Source: Psettodes erumei (Eukaryota > Chordata > Actinopteri > Pleuronectiformes > Psettodidae). Taken from it: a DNA stretch of 64,000 nucleotides. The DNA lies in NCBI GenBank assembly GCA_016785225.1, contig JAFBJZ010000422.1:2348001-2412000 (forward strand), given 5' to 3'. Both the position numbers and the translations under genes were made by a program. Numbering within the stretch: the first letter of the stretch is position 1; each line of letters opens with the position of its first letter. Shown here piece by piece: positions 48,331 to 62,400 of this stretch. Under the pieces are notes generated by a model that was given only the letters and a program-made list of their open reading frames with translations, was not told the origin of the DNA and made no database searches.

Positions 48331-48700
48331 TGTGAAACAAACAGGGGCTCGTTCAGCCGCCCTGGTCTTCAGCATGGAGGTTAATGCAACAAAATCCCAC
48401 ATGATCGACATTTGTAACTATACAAAACTTCCTCTAATCCAAGTCTCCAGTGTTTAGGGGAGTGTGTTTTTCTCCCCGTCTCTCTTTGTGTGTGCACATC
48501 GATTTGTTAACTGTGTAATCCAAGATTGTGACAATGGTCAGTGAGATTAGGGGCTCGAGCCACAGTGTCTGCCCTTTTAGGTGGGTAATGGGCAAAAAAG
48601 CGTGTTAATTGCCCTTGACTGTTGAAAGTAAATTAATTATTGATCGCTCTCTCGACTCCTCTTCTGTACTTACATACCCTTACAAATCCTTTTATCTCTG
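48331..48700. promoter_or_regulatory. Candidate non-coding regulatory block
   Basis: Unique sequence with TAATTGCCC and AAATTAATTATTGATCG homeodomain-type cores near 48606-48645 and a GAGATTAGG site near 48543. No coding signature. Suggested on composition and motif grounds only. Confidence 0.2.
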
Positions 48701-49660
48701 GCTCTGAGTAAGAACATTTCCTCTTTTCCCATCATTATGCAGGCTGGTGAGCGGTAGGACCACTAGCCAACCTCTTGAACCAAAGCCTGTTTTTGTTTTT
48801 TTTCATTTTGTATTCCTGCTCGTAGCCGTGTAGTGAGCTGAAAAGATCTGTCGGAAAATCTCAACTCGAAAGATGCTTTACCTTCTTCTGTGATCTTCTC
48901 CTGCCTCGCTCTCACACCTCCCATCTTTGTTCTCCCTCCTCACTAATTTTCTAATACCTTCTTCTTAATTTTCTTGCTACTTCCCGCTCTCCCTCCCTTT
49001 CTCACCCACACACATTCACATGTATGCAAGCCCGCTGCACACATATGTTCCACTCCCACCCCTATTACAAGTAAATAAGACAACAGATGAATAAAAACCG
49101 GGGCTGTGGTCTGAAGGCTGTGTTGTAAATTGATGACAGAATATAAAGGTGTGGAAGCAGTACAGACAACAGCATCATTATTCTGCCTATTGATTTTCTC
49201 CCTCTGCTGCTAAAAGGAAAAAGCCACCTTGTATTTGAAATGAGACAAAGTCCACTATATATTTTTTTTTTCTTAAGCTCCAAGTGTCAAAACACTTTGG
49301 ATTAAAGCTTCAGCTTGAAAAGGTACTTTTGTGCGTGGCATCTATATATTTATCAGTGCACTTAATGAGGTTATGTGTATCATGTGTCAGTATTTGAAAA
49401 TGACGGTCACAGTTGCCCCATATTACAAATGTACTACTTGATGCTGTATTTGCTGTTGCCTACATTATAGTCCTACTTTTTTTTATCACATCAAACTGCA
49501 TCTCAACTCAAGACCAGGGGTGATATGATCTATCTATAGTTAGATTACACTAGATTACATTTACTCTTTCTGTCATTACAAACAATAAATTAACTCGAAC
49601 AACACAAAAAACTATGGTTTACAAGATGTGAGGTTTGGCATTTAGGCCAAGGGCCAATGT
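48701..49660. other. Intergenic, no gene seen
   Basis: Includes a pyrimidine-rich stretch at about 48890-49010. No gene or repeat family was recognised. Confidence 0.55.
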
Positions 49661-49663
49661 CAT

Positions 49664-50053
49664 TAAAGGAACAGTTATACATTTTGGGAGATATTCTTAT
49701 TAGTTTTCTTGCCAAGTTAGATAAAAAAGATTGATACCACTCTCACCCCTGTCTGTCAAATGTGGAGCTACAGAGCCTGGAGCAGATTTGCTTAGATTAC
49801 CATACACACTGGTAGCAGAGGGAAAGTAGCTGGAGAAATTGTAGCATGTAACTGTCCTGACAGCCATCCATTATCCATCCATTAGCTATACCGGTTATCG
49901 TTTTGAGAGTTTACCCAGCTGACACTGCACTAAAGGTGGAGAACTTCCAGTCTACATGCTAAGCAAGGCTCATACAAAACTGACGTTCTCATCTAACTCT
50001 CAACAAGAATGGGAATAAGTGCTTTTCCTAAAATGTTGAACTATTCCTTTTAA
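49664..50053. mobile_element. MITE-like non-autonomous DNA element with imperfect terminal inverted repeats
   Basis: The left end begins TTAAAGGAACAGTTATACAT; the right end, read on the minus strand, begins TTAAAAGGAATAGTTCAACA. The similarity continues inward for about 65 bases on each side (both include CTTATT...TTCTTG...GTTAGAT). The inside (GATACCACTCTCACCCCTGTCTGT...) matches a repeat I know as common in fish genomes. There is no coding capacity. The family name and target duplication are unsure. Confidence 0.7.
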
Positions 50054-50077
50054 AGCTTAATTTTTTAAGCTTTAAAA
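50048..50077. repeat. Perfect 13-bp inverted repeat at the right edge of the MITE
   Basis: Arms 50048-50060 and 50065-50077 with a TTTT loop. The left arm overlaps the end of the MITE-like element, so it probably reflects the insertion junction or a hairpin at its terminus. Confidence 0.8.
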
Positions 50078-53000
50078 TAGGTAAATTTAACATGTACAAT
50101 GGCAAGAAAAAGTATGTGAAGCTTTTGGAGTAATCATGTTTTCTGCAGTGCCTTGAATCAAAATTTATTTCACATTTGTTGCTCGTGGTGACTTGAGCTT
50201 TTCTAATTCTGACATCTTTATCAATGAAGGACCTTGAATCCTCCTGTTGCATAGCTACTGTGATAATTGAGTGGTAGTGAGAGAGGGAGATGGAGAGAGA
50301 TTTAGGCAGATCTGAGGCTCTTCTCTGTTGTCTGTTGGCGGGGTGGTGTTCATCTCTTGGAGGCTGGGATCTTTATGGTGATCTAATCTCTTGCATTTAG
50401 GCTGTTGGTCAGTTGAATTATATCCTTTCACTTTCTGAACCAGAAAGCAATTTCTTTTTGGCTGAGGTTTATGCACTGAACGATTTTGGAGTCTCGCCTC
50501 GAAGAAAGTCAAAGGCAGAGAGTTAACTGTGTCATGACCACCTTACTTCTGCTTCATTTTTGTTTATATCAAGTTAAATTTGTTCTAGTTGCTTTAAAAA
50601 GTATATAGAAAATGTATAAAATCAAGATGATTCAAAATGAAGAATCCACAAAATCATAAAGTAGATGTTAGGGTTTGGGCCACAGGGGAGAGAAGCTAAA
50701 GTTTGTCAACCCATGTGGAAAATTTTCAGCTGATGAAAGGAGACACAAAGATTTAGGGAGTGCTGTAATCAGAGCAATGACCTGTTGGATTGAAGAGACT
50801 AATTAATGTGAATCCTCCAAAGCAGATGATACTCTGCATCAACTGCTCAGTGGTAAACAGCAGAGGTGTGGCGAGTGTGTGCGCAGAGGTCACGCTAGCA
50901 GTTTAATCTCCAGCGTAGATAACATGAAGCAGGATCTTGAGGATTGATAACTGCACACGTAGAGATACACAATCCAATCTCACTGAAGTCATGAACACTG
51001 TATTTCTTTCATTGTAACGGTGAACATTTTTAATCTTTTCTTCACCAAACTCTGCAGAGGACAGTCTTGATCAATGTCAGGATTTGTACACGAAACATTT
51101 GCAGTTTAAAACTTTACCTTGTGCTTCATAAACATATCAACAAACATATTAGACTGGGCAAGGACATACATACAACATGCATGCAACATATGTAGAGTCT
51201 TGATTGAGGGCATTTTCAATTGCATGCAATTCAGTGGATATTTCCTGGGCCTTGGCATTTCATTGATCAAGCCCTCAAACAGACTACAGATGCAACATAC
51301 TATAGGAAGAACTGTGTATTAGTGAGGTTGCAGGTATTCTGGACATCTGTTCCCTAAATCTTGTTGTTCCATGAAAGTTTGCGTGAGTAAGGGTTTCCTC
51401 TGTCATTCGTTCCTTCATACTTTTCCATTACATGACCCATGAATGATTCAGGAGCCACTGTGTTAGTTGCAAATAGTTATTCATTTTTTATAGCAGCTTT
51501 ATCTTGAAAACCCCTTCCTGTCCTGAGCCACCCTGCTGGATCACAGTTGAATTTTCATCACTGGGTGGATGAAGTGCCACGCTGGCATTTTTTTTTCTTC
51601 TCTCCTGACCTGCCCAGATGCATGAATTCATAAATTGTGGATGTGGTTCTGATAGACTCCCTTGTTTTCTCTGATGACATTTCCATACATGGCCCACTGT
51701 GGAAAATGTCACTCTGGCTCACAGGCATCACATCATTACCCATTGCCTCTTACGGTAAATGTGATACTGTGAGTGATTCCAGACAACACACACACACAAA
51801 AGCAGACTCTGACTGTTTTGCATATCGTCTGCTCCAAGCCCACAAGGTTTATTTCACCCCAACCACCCAGCAAATGCTTTTCAGTGGGAAGACAAATCCA
51901 TTTGCATCACTGATTGACTGTGCATGGATATATACTCTTTGGTGGTTGTTGCCTTAACCTCACTTTAGGCCACTTCCTGTATAGCTGCTCTTGATAAGTA
52001 GCTTTTTACTGAATATAACCATAACACATCAAATGATCTAAATGCCTTTATATTGGAGATACTCTGGAGAAAAAAAGAATACAGCTAATCCTTAGACCTC
52101 AAACTATTAGTCAGGGTGTAACACAACTGCACATCAACTTCTTATGGCTGTGGCTTATCCCCAGATAAACACTATACTGCACTGAAGCATTTATACTGTG
52201 ATGTAATCGAATTTTTACCCGGAGAAAAGATACAGAGCTGCAGTGTGGCAGCGACCCAAGATGGGCCTGGATGCAATGGGGCTCTCCAAATCTTGAGGCT
52301 GAAAAAGAGCCAGTCATATTTCTCAGTGCATGTGAATGTGTATGTAATAAGTATGTGTCCCTCCCTGTCTGTACTGATTTCCTGCCAGCCTTGGTGGGAC
52401 AGTAATCTTCTTGACTTTTCTTTACTTCAAGCTATAGTGGCAATCTCTCAACCCACCTGAATCTGCAGCTGTGCTGGGCTATGTGAGAGTGGCAGCCTCA
52501 TTTAGGTAAATGTTTTCTCTTTCTTCCATCTTTCCAGGAGCTTCAGCTTGTTGAGTTCAAAAGGAAGTTATCTTGTGCTTTCTTCACATCACGTTCCCCC
52601 TTCTCTCAGCTCAATTCTCGCTTCTCTCCCGTTTATTTTCCACCCTCTCTTTCTTTCCCTCCACATCTCAAGATTAATAATGCAGCATAACTGATCCCTC
52701 CTTATTTTATCTTCACCAGATAGTGCTCAGCCAGCACAAGCTAATTTTAGAGGATGACACTGCTGAATGCTTGTGATAAGCGGCTCACAATGAGCAGGGC
52801 ATCATTTTCTTTCTCTCTCTCAGGTTCCAGTCCTTCTCAGGTGGAAATCACTGTAAACACAGTGTGTCCCAGAGCTCTTAGATTGCAAAAATGCAGAACA
52901 TATTTTGCATTATTACCCCAAGTTTTGAAGCATGCACATCTTATATCTACTTTGTTCCCTCTTGTTTAAAGGTGCCGATGTGTTACAAAATTTGCACTTG

Positions 53001-56000
53001 AGGGTGTGATGTCTGCACTTATGCAGAACAAATACAGGTGTTTGCTTGTGAAGAACAGCCTGTGACACTGGGTTGCAGGTGTTTGTTCTAAAATAAGATG
53101 AAAAAAATAATGACATGGTCTCTGAAAAAATCAGTGACATTGGGAATTCAAAGCACATTATGCCCACATTACAGGGCATAACAAGTTTCTTAAGAGACCT
53201 ATTTTCAGCAGTTAACAAAGAGGTTGCTTTGACAACAGCAGGGGGCCCCAGATCCTTGCTTGGCATAGTAAACTGTTTAGCATTCCCTGCTTGGAGCCCA
53301 TGGTGCAAGTTTTTATTATACAAAATGTATTATTAATATCTGAGCCTTCAAAAAATATTGACCTCAGTATTTGTCTAACCTAATCATGTTTATTTTATCT
53401 TGCCCATAGCGTGTAAATCATGCTAAATCAGCTTTAATTACACTGGAGTGGGGTTTGTCTACAGTTGAGCTAGTAGAGATTAGATTCAAGGACAGGATTA
53501 TTTTATTGCTATCACTGAAGTTTTGTTGCCTCCTGCTCTGTATGTGTGTGTGTGTGTGTTGCTCTGCTGACCTGTGGGTGTATGTGCATGTGTGATCTTA
53601 TCTGACGAGGGAGATAATTGGAATTTATAGGAGGTAACAGATAACACGGCCGCACATCCAGCCAAACTGACAACAGCAGGGGCGGCAATATATGTCCTAT
53701 CATGGCTGTTCATTCTCAGCGAGTGGTTTAAAATGGGAAGCCAGTGGCGAGATGATACAGTAGAGTATCCGTCAGAGGGAGACTGAAGCTGCTCCACCTG
53801 GGATTTTTCCTGTTTTTAATGCCGGTACACCACATATACCAAGCGCAGGTGGTACTTGGGTGTAACCTGGGGATTTTACTGGATGCTGCAACACATTATC
53901 TTTTATAAAGTCTTCTAAGGTCTCAGAGGACATTTTAGCAGCTGTTATCCGTTCTCTTATGCCTCCAGTTTGTGCTTCTGTAACCTTCTGCCACACTCTC
54001 AGCCTTTGTGCTGATTACAGAATAGAAAATGTTCAATTATTGTTAGCAGCACTTTAGAATGCAGAGCCAAAATATAAGAGAGGATCCGCCTTCACTTTCA
54101 CAGGTGGTTTGACCAGGTATGGAGGTGATAACAGGGGCCAGAGACAGGAGGAAGCAGGGCATTGGGGAAGAGGTTCAGAATATTGACAAGTTGCAGAATG
54201 CTAGCGGTAGACTCAAACGTAGCTGGTACTGCTGTGTGGAGATGGCATGGCTGAGTATTTGAAGAAGTCCTGACTGGCAGAAATGAGGTGGAGCTGGTGA
54301 ATTTGCCCTGACACACCTGCAGACAATCAAACACCAGGTCACTGAGGCCCACAGGACGATGTCCAAGGGGCAGATGTGACATTGAGAGACAGGTTGAAAG
54401 AGGGCTTTCAACCTTGACAATGACCTGGATGACTGAGAATCTACATAGATATAATGAGAGACAGACCCCCCCCATCATCACATTAAGAACAAATTTTAAA
54501 AACGTACCGTAAACAGAAAGCAGAAAGAAGCTTTGAGTGTTGTGACAAGTGCTACTACAGTCCTGACTTGCTATCGTATGATGCATGAACGAGTCTCTAT
54601 ATCAGCTTTAATACTGTCTATTTCCTTTCCATGTGTCCAAAATACTGTCAATATATATTTTAATTAAGGAGTCCAAGGTACCCTTTCAGAAACATGTGAA
54701 TAGTTTCTTTACACCATGAGAAGTACTATTGTACTGTAGTGTTGGCAGTAATAATCTCTGTTGCTGTAAAAAGGTTAGTATGCAGAGATTCTTGTCATTC
54801 TTAAATGAATGTTTGACAAATGAGTTTCCCTTGAAGACATATGATACAATATTAGCATTTTATTATAACTAATGATGTGGGTGATCAGGATTGTGTAGAG
54901 GAGATAAATCATTTCCCTTCCATTCATTTGCAGAATGACAATGCTTTATGGCTCTTTGCTGGGCTTCAGACTTGGGTCAGAGATGGTATCGTTAGTCGTT
55001 TTTAAAAGGGATATTTTCAACGCGGGTTTCATTTTCGCAGGTTCTTGCAACTGTGACAGCTGATTGTGCTGAAAATTTCACCACTCACTCCAGCGGAACT
55101 TAGCTATACTTATACTCTGTTGAAAGGGCCTACACAATTCCCAACAGCTACACCCAAAAGGTGATTAAAACATAACTCGATCCTTCATATGTGCTTAATT
55201 ACTTCTCTTGTGGTAGCCATGATAAAAGTCACCTATAATGCATCTATATTGCATTAATACTACGATGATAAGTCCCCTTCTCAACCATCCATACTGCAGT
55301 AATACTGTAATGATAGCAAAGGTAAAGGTCCCGCGCAATACATCTCTCTTACATTAGTTTTGCAGGGGCCGCTGCAACCTATTCTTTTAAAAACATGATA
55401 AAGTGGATTTGAAGACTTGCACTATATTGCGACAGTGACCTCATATCTCAAACAACTGGGTGCTTGGCAATTCCTTATGCTGCCTGACAGCTGAAAAGGG
55501 AGCACATTTGAATTTTTTTAACCGTTTATTCTAAGGGCGGCGAAAGCCTATAAATGTGGTGCTGTGGTGTGGAGTGAAAAATGGTATGTATGACAGAGAG
55601 GCCTTGGCCAGTTTTATAAGGCTAGCTTTGAGACTGACTAATAAACATATAATACTAGTGAGGGAGACAGTGTGAATACACAGACCACTCTATCATTCTT
55701 AGCTCTTGGCAGTGTGTGCGTTCCGGGCTGTCTTAAGGCTTTATCCTGGGAGTTGTCTACGCAGGACTAATGTCCTCCAAACTGTACTGGCAGACAATTC
55801 AGGTTAAGAGTGTTGGCTGCAGAGGCACCAGACAACCTCCTTGTTTTTGGGGATTTTCAATCTGTATTCAAGACATTGCGTCCCTTCACCCACTGCCTTC
55901 TGCATCATATGACAGAATAAGCATGTGGACTAGAAAAAAAACCTTTTTTTTTTCTTTTTACTTAGCATAGTGTTTCTTTTCCAACACTATTGCTTGTGCA

Positions 56001-59000
56001 TAGTTGAAATGTTTCTGTTCTGTAAGTACGCAGTCACCACCTTTTTTAGAAGATTTTCTTATTGATACTTATTATATTTAAAAGCATTTAACTACTTCAG
56101 TTACAGCAGTAAGAATGCATAATGTGTACTTTTGCATCTGCATTCATCGAAGACTGTGAGCTACTGGCAACATGGTGGGGAAAAAAAGGTTTTGCAGCCT
56201 TGCTCTTACCTACTTAACTCCTGAGTACCACATCTTGAACCTTCAAAACCTGTTGACAACCAGCTGTTAAATTTTCATGCAGGTGTTGCATTCACATTTA
56301 TGTGGCAGACTGAGCATGTGGACAGTTTGTTTCACGATCCTTTCACACATTTCATCATGCCCTTTATCTGTTTATATCACGGTACATTGCTCAAATGCAA
56401 TGCAGGACCCTCACTGTTCCACTCACCAACTGCAAACATGCAAAATGGCTTGATTTAAAGCTGGGTGTACATTATATTTGTGGTGTTACATGTACATTCT
56501 GCATCTTTTCTGTTGGTTTGGACCATTTACCCACATAGTGTATCCGTTTGTGTTAAGATAAACTTTTCTTTACTTCTTCATGTAACGGCTTCCTCCCAAA
56601 TTGCTTCGTCTGCTTCAGTGGAGGATTCACAACATTTCCAAAAGTGTCTGTTAACAATCGCCAGAGAGCCTGTGTGAGCTTGTTGCATTCATGGTTGAAG
56701 AGAAAAGTAGGAAAAGCTATGTTTTTCCAAAGCAAAGTTCAGGACCATGACCATCAAATGTTGTGAATAGCACTTTTTTAAATTCTAATGATTGAGAAAG
56801 GATTTTTACTCAAGTACATTTCTGCGCCAATGCCATCTGATTTATTTACATTTTATTTTATGCAGTCAAAAACATTTTTATCTTTCTGGACAGAAAGCAG
56901 TGTCAGAGACCACTGATGGATGGAAAAGGTCATGCCAGCTCTCTTTTCAACACTGACAGATAGCCTGCTGTCTAGACCTCTGGAGCTTGTTGAATGGGGC
57001 CAGGCCTCAGAGCAGATCATGCAACTGTTAAAATTCAGAGCCACATCGCAGTCGAAACAAAGGTGCCCTGCAGCTGAACTCATACTTTTTTATTTAATTC
57101 TTCAGAATACGAAGGTTGTTATCTGATTTCTACAAGACAGTGACTACTATAAATCTACTGACTGAGAAAGCGAGAGGAAAGTTTCTATCAACTGAGGGAC
57201 ATTTAGATGCCTACGTGATCCGAATGATGTTAAATAAAAATGCTGCTTTGGCTGAGGAGTCAGACAGAGCTGAGCAAGCTTTTGATTGAAAGATAAATTG
57301 AGAATGCCAACTGCTCATTTGTTCCAGTGACTATGGTCTAATAATACCCTCAAGCCCTTCATTTTGTCACACAGTGTTATTCTGAAAAATATCATTTGCA
57401 AAGAGGTCAAAAGAACAAAAGATGAAATCTCTATGCAGTAAGTGAAGTGGCTCAGGAGTGTGGGTTTAATATCATAACCATCTTTCAATGATATTATCCT
57501 TTTTGACTGGATGACCACCGGTTGGTCCTTGTAATAAGGTTCCATAACCAGAGTCCCTATTAAAAGATTTTACAGTGCAGGTTCATCAGCAATCCTATCA
57601 CAGCTCGATCAAACATTATGTCCTGCTGCCCCACAATCAAAAACTGCAGACACTGTGGTTTTCCAGGATTGATGTGGAAAACCATTGCTTGTGGGGTTAA
57701 AGAGTACTACTACTCCATCATGGTGACACCCAGGCACAGATTCCACACGGGACATTTTAATTGAGTACTGTCGATTAAAAGCCCACAACCTTGTCAAGCC
57801 TCTGAAATTCTGAGATGTGTTTTTCTCATGCTTGTCCAGTCTGTATGCTCCAGCCTTGTAGAACAACCACATGACACTGAGTTGTGTGTCAGGTTTCCTT
57901 CAGTGATGGCATCAGCTAAAAGTGATTGCCTGATTACATGTTTAATTTGTCACTTGTCATGAAAAATCTCTTCAAGAGCAAAAAAATATGAAGCTAAACA
58001 TCCTCTTTGCCGTCTGGTATTCATATAGCAGAGCAGTCAGTCGCACAGTTTGATCCACAGTTCTCCAATATAACTTATTTGGCTTTCACAGTTATCACCA
58101 TATAGGGGACTTATGAATTGTAAAACACCCATAGGACCCCAAAGTATCTGCATTAAGAATAACATACCAAACAGTCTGAAATTATGGTAATTCAAAACCA
58201 TATACAAAAATCCCAAAGTAGAATTGCACTGGCTGTAGTGCCTGGAGGACATTGGTTATGTTGATGCAGCACATTTCTCTTGGCGCCAGCACGTTTGCAT
58301 CGGTACATTGGTATCAAGCATGCAGCAAAGTTACAACCCCTCTTCCATTTAAGGGTGTCCCAAATGGTTACTTGACTGTAGTCTGCTTACAAAATTATGA
58401 ACAAATTTTCTATTCCAGAGCTGAGCAGTTGTGAGTAGATAATGCACCCAACCCTTTCCCCTTCCTATTTTTTTCCAACATGTCTCAGCCTCTGGATTTT
58501 TCTATTTCTTGCTATTCCTGTGCTACCTTTTGATGTCCAGCAGATGTTCCCAGTGTATTCCCTTTTCACTCTTGGGCAGTCGTGTGTTTACTTTTTTCCA
58601 ATATTTCCTTATAATCTCATTATCCATTGTCTGTCTACAATGCTAGTCTTTTCATGGGACTGTAAAAAACAGTCAATTTCAGCCCAGTGTAAGGTGCAAG
58701 GTGCTCTTAGTATTTGATAGGTCAATAAACACCATTGTAGGAGATAATAGTTCAGTTTGATGTTTCCAAACAAGGGGCTTTTTTTAAGGATTCATAGTTT
58801 CTACCACAGTCAGGAATGCAGGATGTTCTACTGAAGTCTTTTGCTGTCAAGCTGCTGCAGGACGTGTCAAAAAATGTTAACCACCAAGGGCTTCTCATTG
58901 CTCAATAAAGGTGGGTTGAAATCTAGCCTTTCCTTCCTTACTTTTTCAGAGGTTTTTGTCAAATTTTATTGTAAAAAAGAGTTAAACATTACATGACAGG

Positions 59001-59279
59001 AAAATGCTTCCTTGCTGCTCTGACAATGCACATAGCAAAGCTTCTTGCTGTTATATAAAGGTTAGAACATGAATAGCTAGATACACAAGGGAGAGGATTA
59101 AACTAAAGGTTATGGTTTTCAGTGAATTAATTTTGATATTTCTTATCAAATGGAGACTACAAGTAATTTCAATCTCAATATAACCAGTTGCCCCATGAGT
59201 TCTCTCTGTGCATTCAGACCTGACGCATAAAAGTATAACTATAACCTTTAGACCATAGCCTCATTCAACTCACTATTGA
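50078..59279. other. Intergenic, no gene seen
   Basis: About 9 kb of AT-rich sequence. Short repeats only: a TG run at about 53543-53560 and a poly(T)-rich stretch at about 55945-55965. A unique block at 55440-55640 is a weak regulatory candidate. The longer open frames (53323-52913 and 54586-54098, minus) have no recognised domains, convincing splice partners or codon-like pattern. Confidence 0.5.
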
Positions 59280-59460
59280 ATGTCTTGTCTGTTACCTTGT
59301 GTTCCTGCCTGAGGTAAGCCTCTCTGTAGTTTTCTGTTTCTGCTCATGACTTTCTGTATTCCTGAGAGCTTATCTTCAGTAAAGAATCCACCTGCATTCA
59401 ATATCCTGCAGCCTCCTGTCTGCACTTGGGTCCTTTCTAACAAGCATGACCAGGAAGGGA
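59280..59460 (+). mobile_element. Possible retroelement tail
   Basis: Ends in CCTGTCTGCACTTGGGTCC after an AGTAAAGAATCC poly(A)-signal-like stretch, and shares the TCTGCA(C/T)TTGGGTCC ending with 45136-45475. It is likely a degenerate fragment of the same broad repeat type. Low confidence. Confidence 0.3.
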
Positions 59461-62400
59461 TGTGGTGACTTTATAAGAGAAAAGAGCCAGTAAAAGCAAC
59501 ATAAGTAGCTTAATAACATTGCACATTTATCATCTTATTGAAGTTTCTTGTTTTAAAGAAGACTATATGTTGATGCTTATTGGGGGTGACAAAAAAATGG
59601 TTTGTTTCTCATCCAAAGCCTGGTTGCCCATCAGGAAATGCTGCAAAAAACATGATACCAAGCAATAAGTTTTTTTTATGTACCATTTATCCAACCATTA
59701 GTTAAGTTCTTCTGCAGTTTAGGGCAGCTCTTAATATTAATTGGTGCATTTATTTGCTTGAACTTCCAAATAAGTGAAGCAATTTATGATGGTTTTATAA
59801 GTCCATTTAGTTTTATTTTCCACATATTAATGTGGGAGAATAAAAACATTTTTGACTAAAAACAGGCACACAATCCTCCTACCTGAAATAAACCCTATAG
59901 CATCTTTGTCAGCAGATCAAATCATTATGCAATTATTATTGTCTCAAGGGATACATGAAAAATGTACAAAATAAACAAGAGATGGTTATTAGATTCATGA
60001 AGTGCAGCTCAATAGTTTTGTCCTTGAGGAGAATATGCTCTTCCCACAATGGTTTACAGGGAATGAACTCATAAAAGATTTGAGAGTAGAAAGGCGTCTT
60101 TACAGTTGGAGATCAACTGTCTGGGAAAAGTTGCGCAATTAAGTATACACAGATCTTCCTTTGCCCAGCTGTTTTGACCATTAATAAAGTTCTGGTTCAA
60201 GACTACAACAGCTCTATTTATTTGTTTAGCAGGTAATACATTAGTCTCACAGTGAACCCTCAGGTTTCCATAATCACCACACCGCCTCAATACATTCTAA
60301 ATTCTAAATGGTAGTAAACTGACAGCATTTTTATTCATCCTTACACCCTGGCAGCCTTTTACTCTGGGATTGTTCTTTGACTGTTAGATAATCTATTTTA
60401 CATTCTAGGACTGCCAAATCCAACATACTGCTACATACTTTTAATTAAAAAAGGATATCAGGTGAATAATTGTGTGTTTTTCTTTTGTTCTTTTACCAAC
60501 CTACCAACATATTAACCTCAGATAGCTAATGTAATGGCTAGCCTAGTTAAGTGAGCAGAGAAACATTTATCTCTACTAATCAACTAATATCTACGACTGC
60601 AAACAGCTCAGGAGCAGATAAAATATGGCTCTCAATATTTGCCCGGTGACAGATCTGACAAAACAGTGGATGTAACAGTGTCAGAACTACGCCAGTAGTG
60701 GTTGCTATAGCAACAGAGCGTTTTAAGCGAAACCAGGTGGGAGTGGCAGGATACAAGAAGCAAAAAAGGCAGCAAAAGAGAAGTTTTGTGCTGGTGAATT
60801 CAAATATACATTTGAACTATGTTTTTTCTTTTTTGCGTGTGATTTTTCTTCTGCTTACCAAAGTATACAAAGCCTTTGTATCAACGCTGTGTGGACAAGG
60901 ACACACACTGAGAAATACCTTTTTATTAAGTACTTTCTCTTATTAGAGGAGAGTGCTTCCCAGATTGTGGAGGATCTGCAAATTAAACCTGATGTGTGTT
61001 GTGTGTGCGTTTGTGTGTAAAGCCTGATTAGTCTGTGCGTGTGGTATTTCATTGGCTGCGTGCATCACATTTTCTCTCAAAAACCCGATAATCTCCACAT
61101 TTACTGGAAATGACTTTTGTTAGAGATGGTTCTGCATCAAAGACCTTGCAGCATGGGTGTGCGTCTGTGCATATTGCATTTCACCAGTTCGGTCCACAAA
61201 TTTGTCTAATAATTTTTCCCACAGAAAAAAAAATTAACAATCCATCTATAAGGTGCAAGCTTTACTTATTTCTGGTCTACAGCACGCTGCCTCAAGAATT
61301 CATGAATTCAGCGATGTTATCTTGGATAGTGAGACTGACTGATCTGATTTATTACCAGCCATTGCCACCTGTTCTGGGACAGAGGGCATTGGGAGAAAAT
61401 AAAATCACCTCACTTTTAGGAATTTTCACTTGTTTTAAGGGAAGGTAGATTTGTAAGGATCATTACTGAGTGAAATGACTTGTAAAGATGGATATTGTTT
61501 GCAATGAGGTGTTGCCAGGGCCATCACCTGTAATGTAATAGGGAACAGTGTTATGATGGACTGTGACAAGGGCGGCTTCTGATGTTCACCTTGAGATAAG
61601 GGTCAGACTCCTGCCTCATAACCCATAAAGGAGCCATAATAGCCTCTCCTTCTGCCAGACACGACCCCTTTTTACACCAAAGTAGAAAAACACTGACAGT
61701 ACAGAACTTTTGTGCTCTTGCTGCCTAATTGAATGCATACTGGGAAGTAGGATACACAGGAATGTGTACAGCATGCAATGACAAGAGGCCTGCAAGCAAA
61801 CACTCTGAGATGTAAATTCTTTTATGACTTTTGCAAGCTAATGTGAGCCTTCAGCTTCACGTAGTAACATGAAATTTTATTATGATAGTATGCAGACTGG
61901 CTGACTGATAATAGCCTGATGAGGAAACAAAGTTGGCTGGATGAGGAAAAAAAACTAGTTTCAGTGCTTGAGTCTGCTGGTTTTTTTAGAACAACTATTC
62001 TGGCAATAACTCGGGACAAGAAATGAATAAAGTGCATCGTCGAGGTCTGGTAAATGATCGAAAAGAGGGAGATGTAGTCTGTACGATTTATTGGATCTTT
62101 TAGTGGAATTAAAATATAGAGTATGTTTTCAGTGGTGTATGTGACTATAGAACACTTGTTTTTGTTTGCTTAGAACAAGCCCTTCGTATCTACACAGGGA
62201 GGCAATCCACTTCCAAGGAGCCCGCTGGGTTGTGCCATCATGCTGGCACAGAAGCTGATAATGGACAAACCAAGCACTGGCTCTGGAGAGGTCTTTCACA
62301 TTCTTACTTCAAACCATAGCTCTCCTACATATTCAGAAAAGGAGGGGTAATGGGAGGGTGTTCAGTTGGTTGCAATCTGCAATCTCTCCACTAGAGGCCA

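Noticed and set aside
54098..54586. 162-codon minus-strand open frame
   Set aside because: The translation has no recognisable motif, the composition is low in charged residues, and no splice partners are seen; probably chance.
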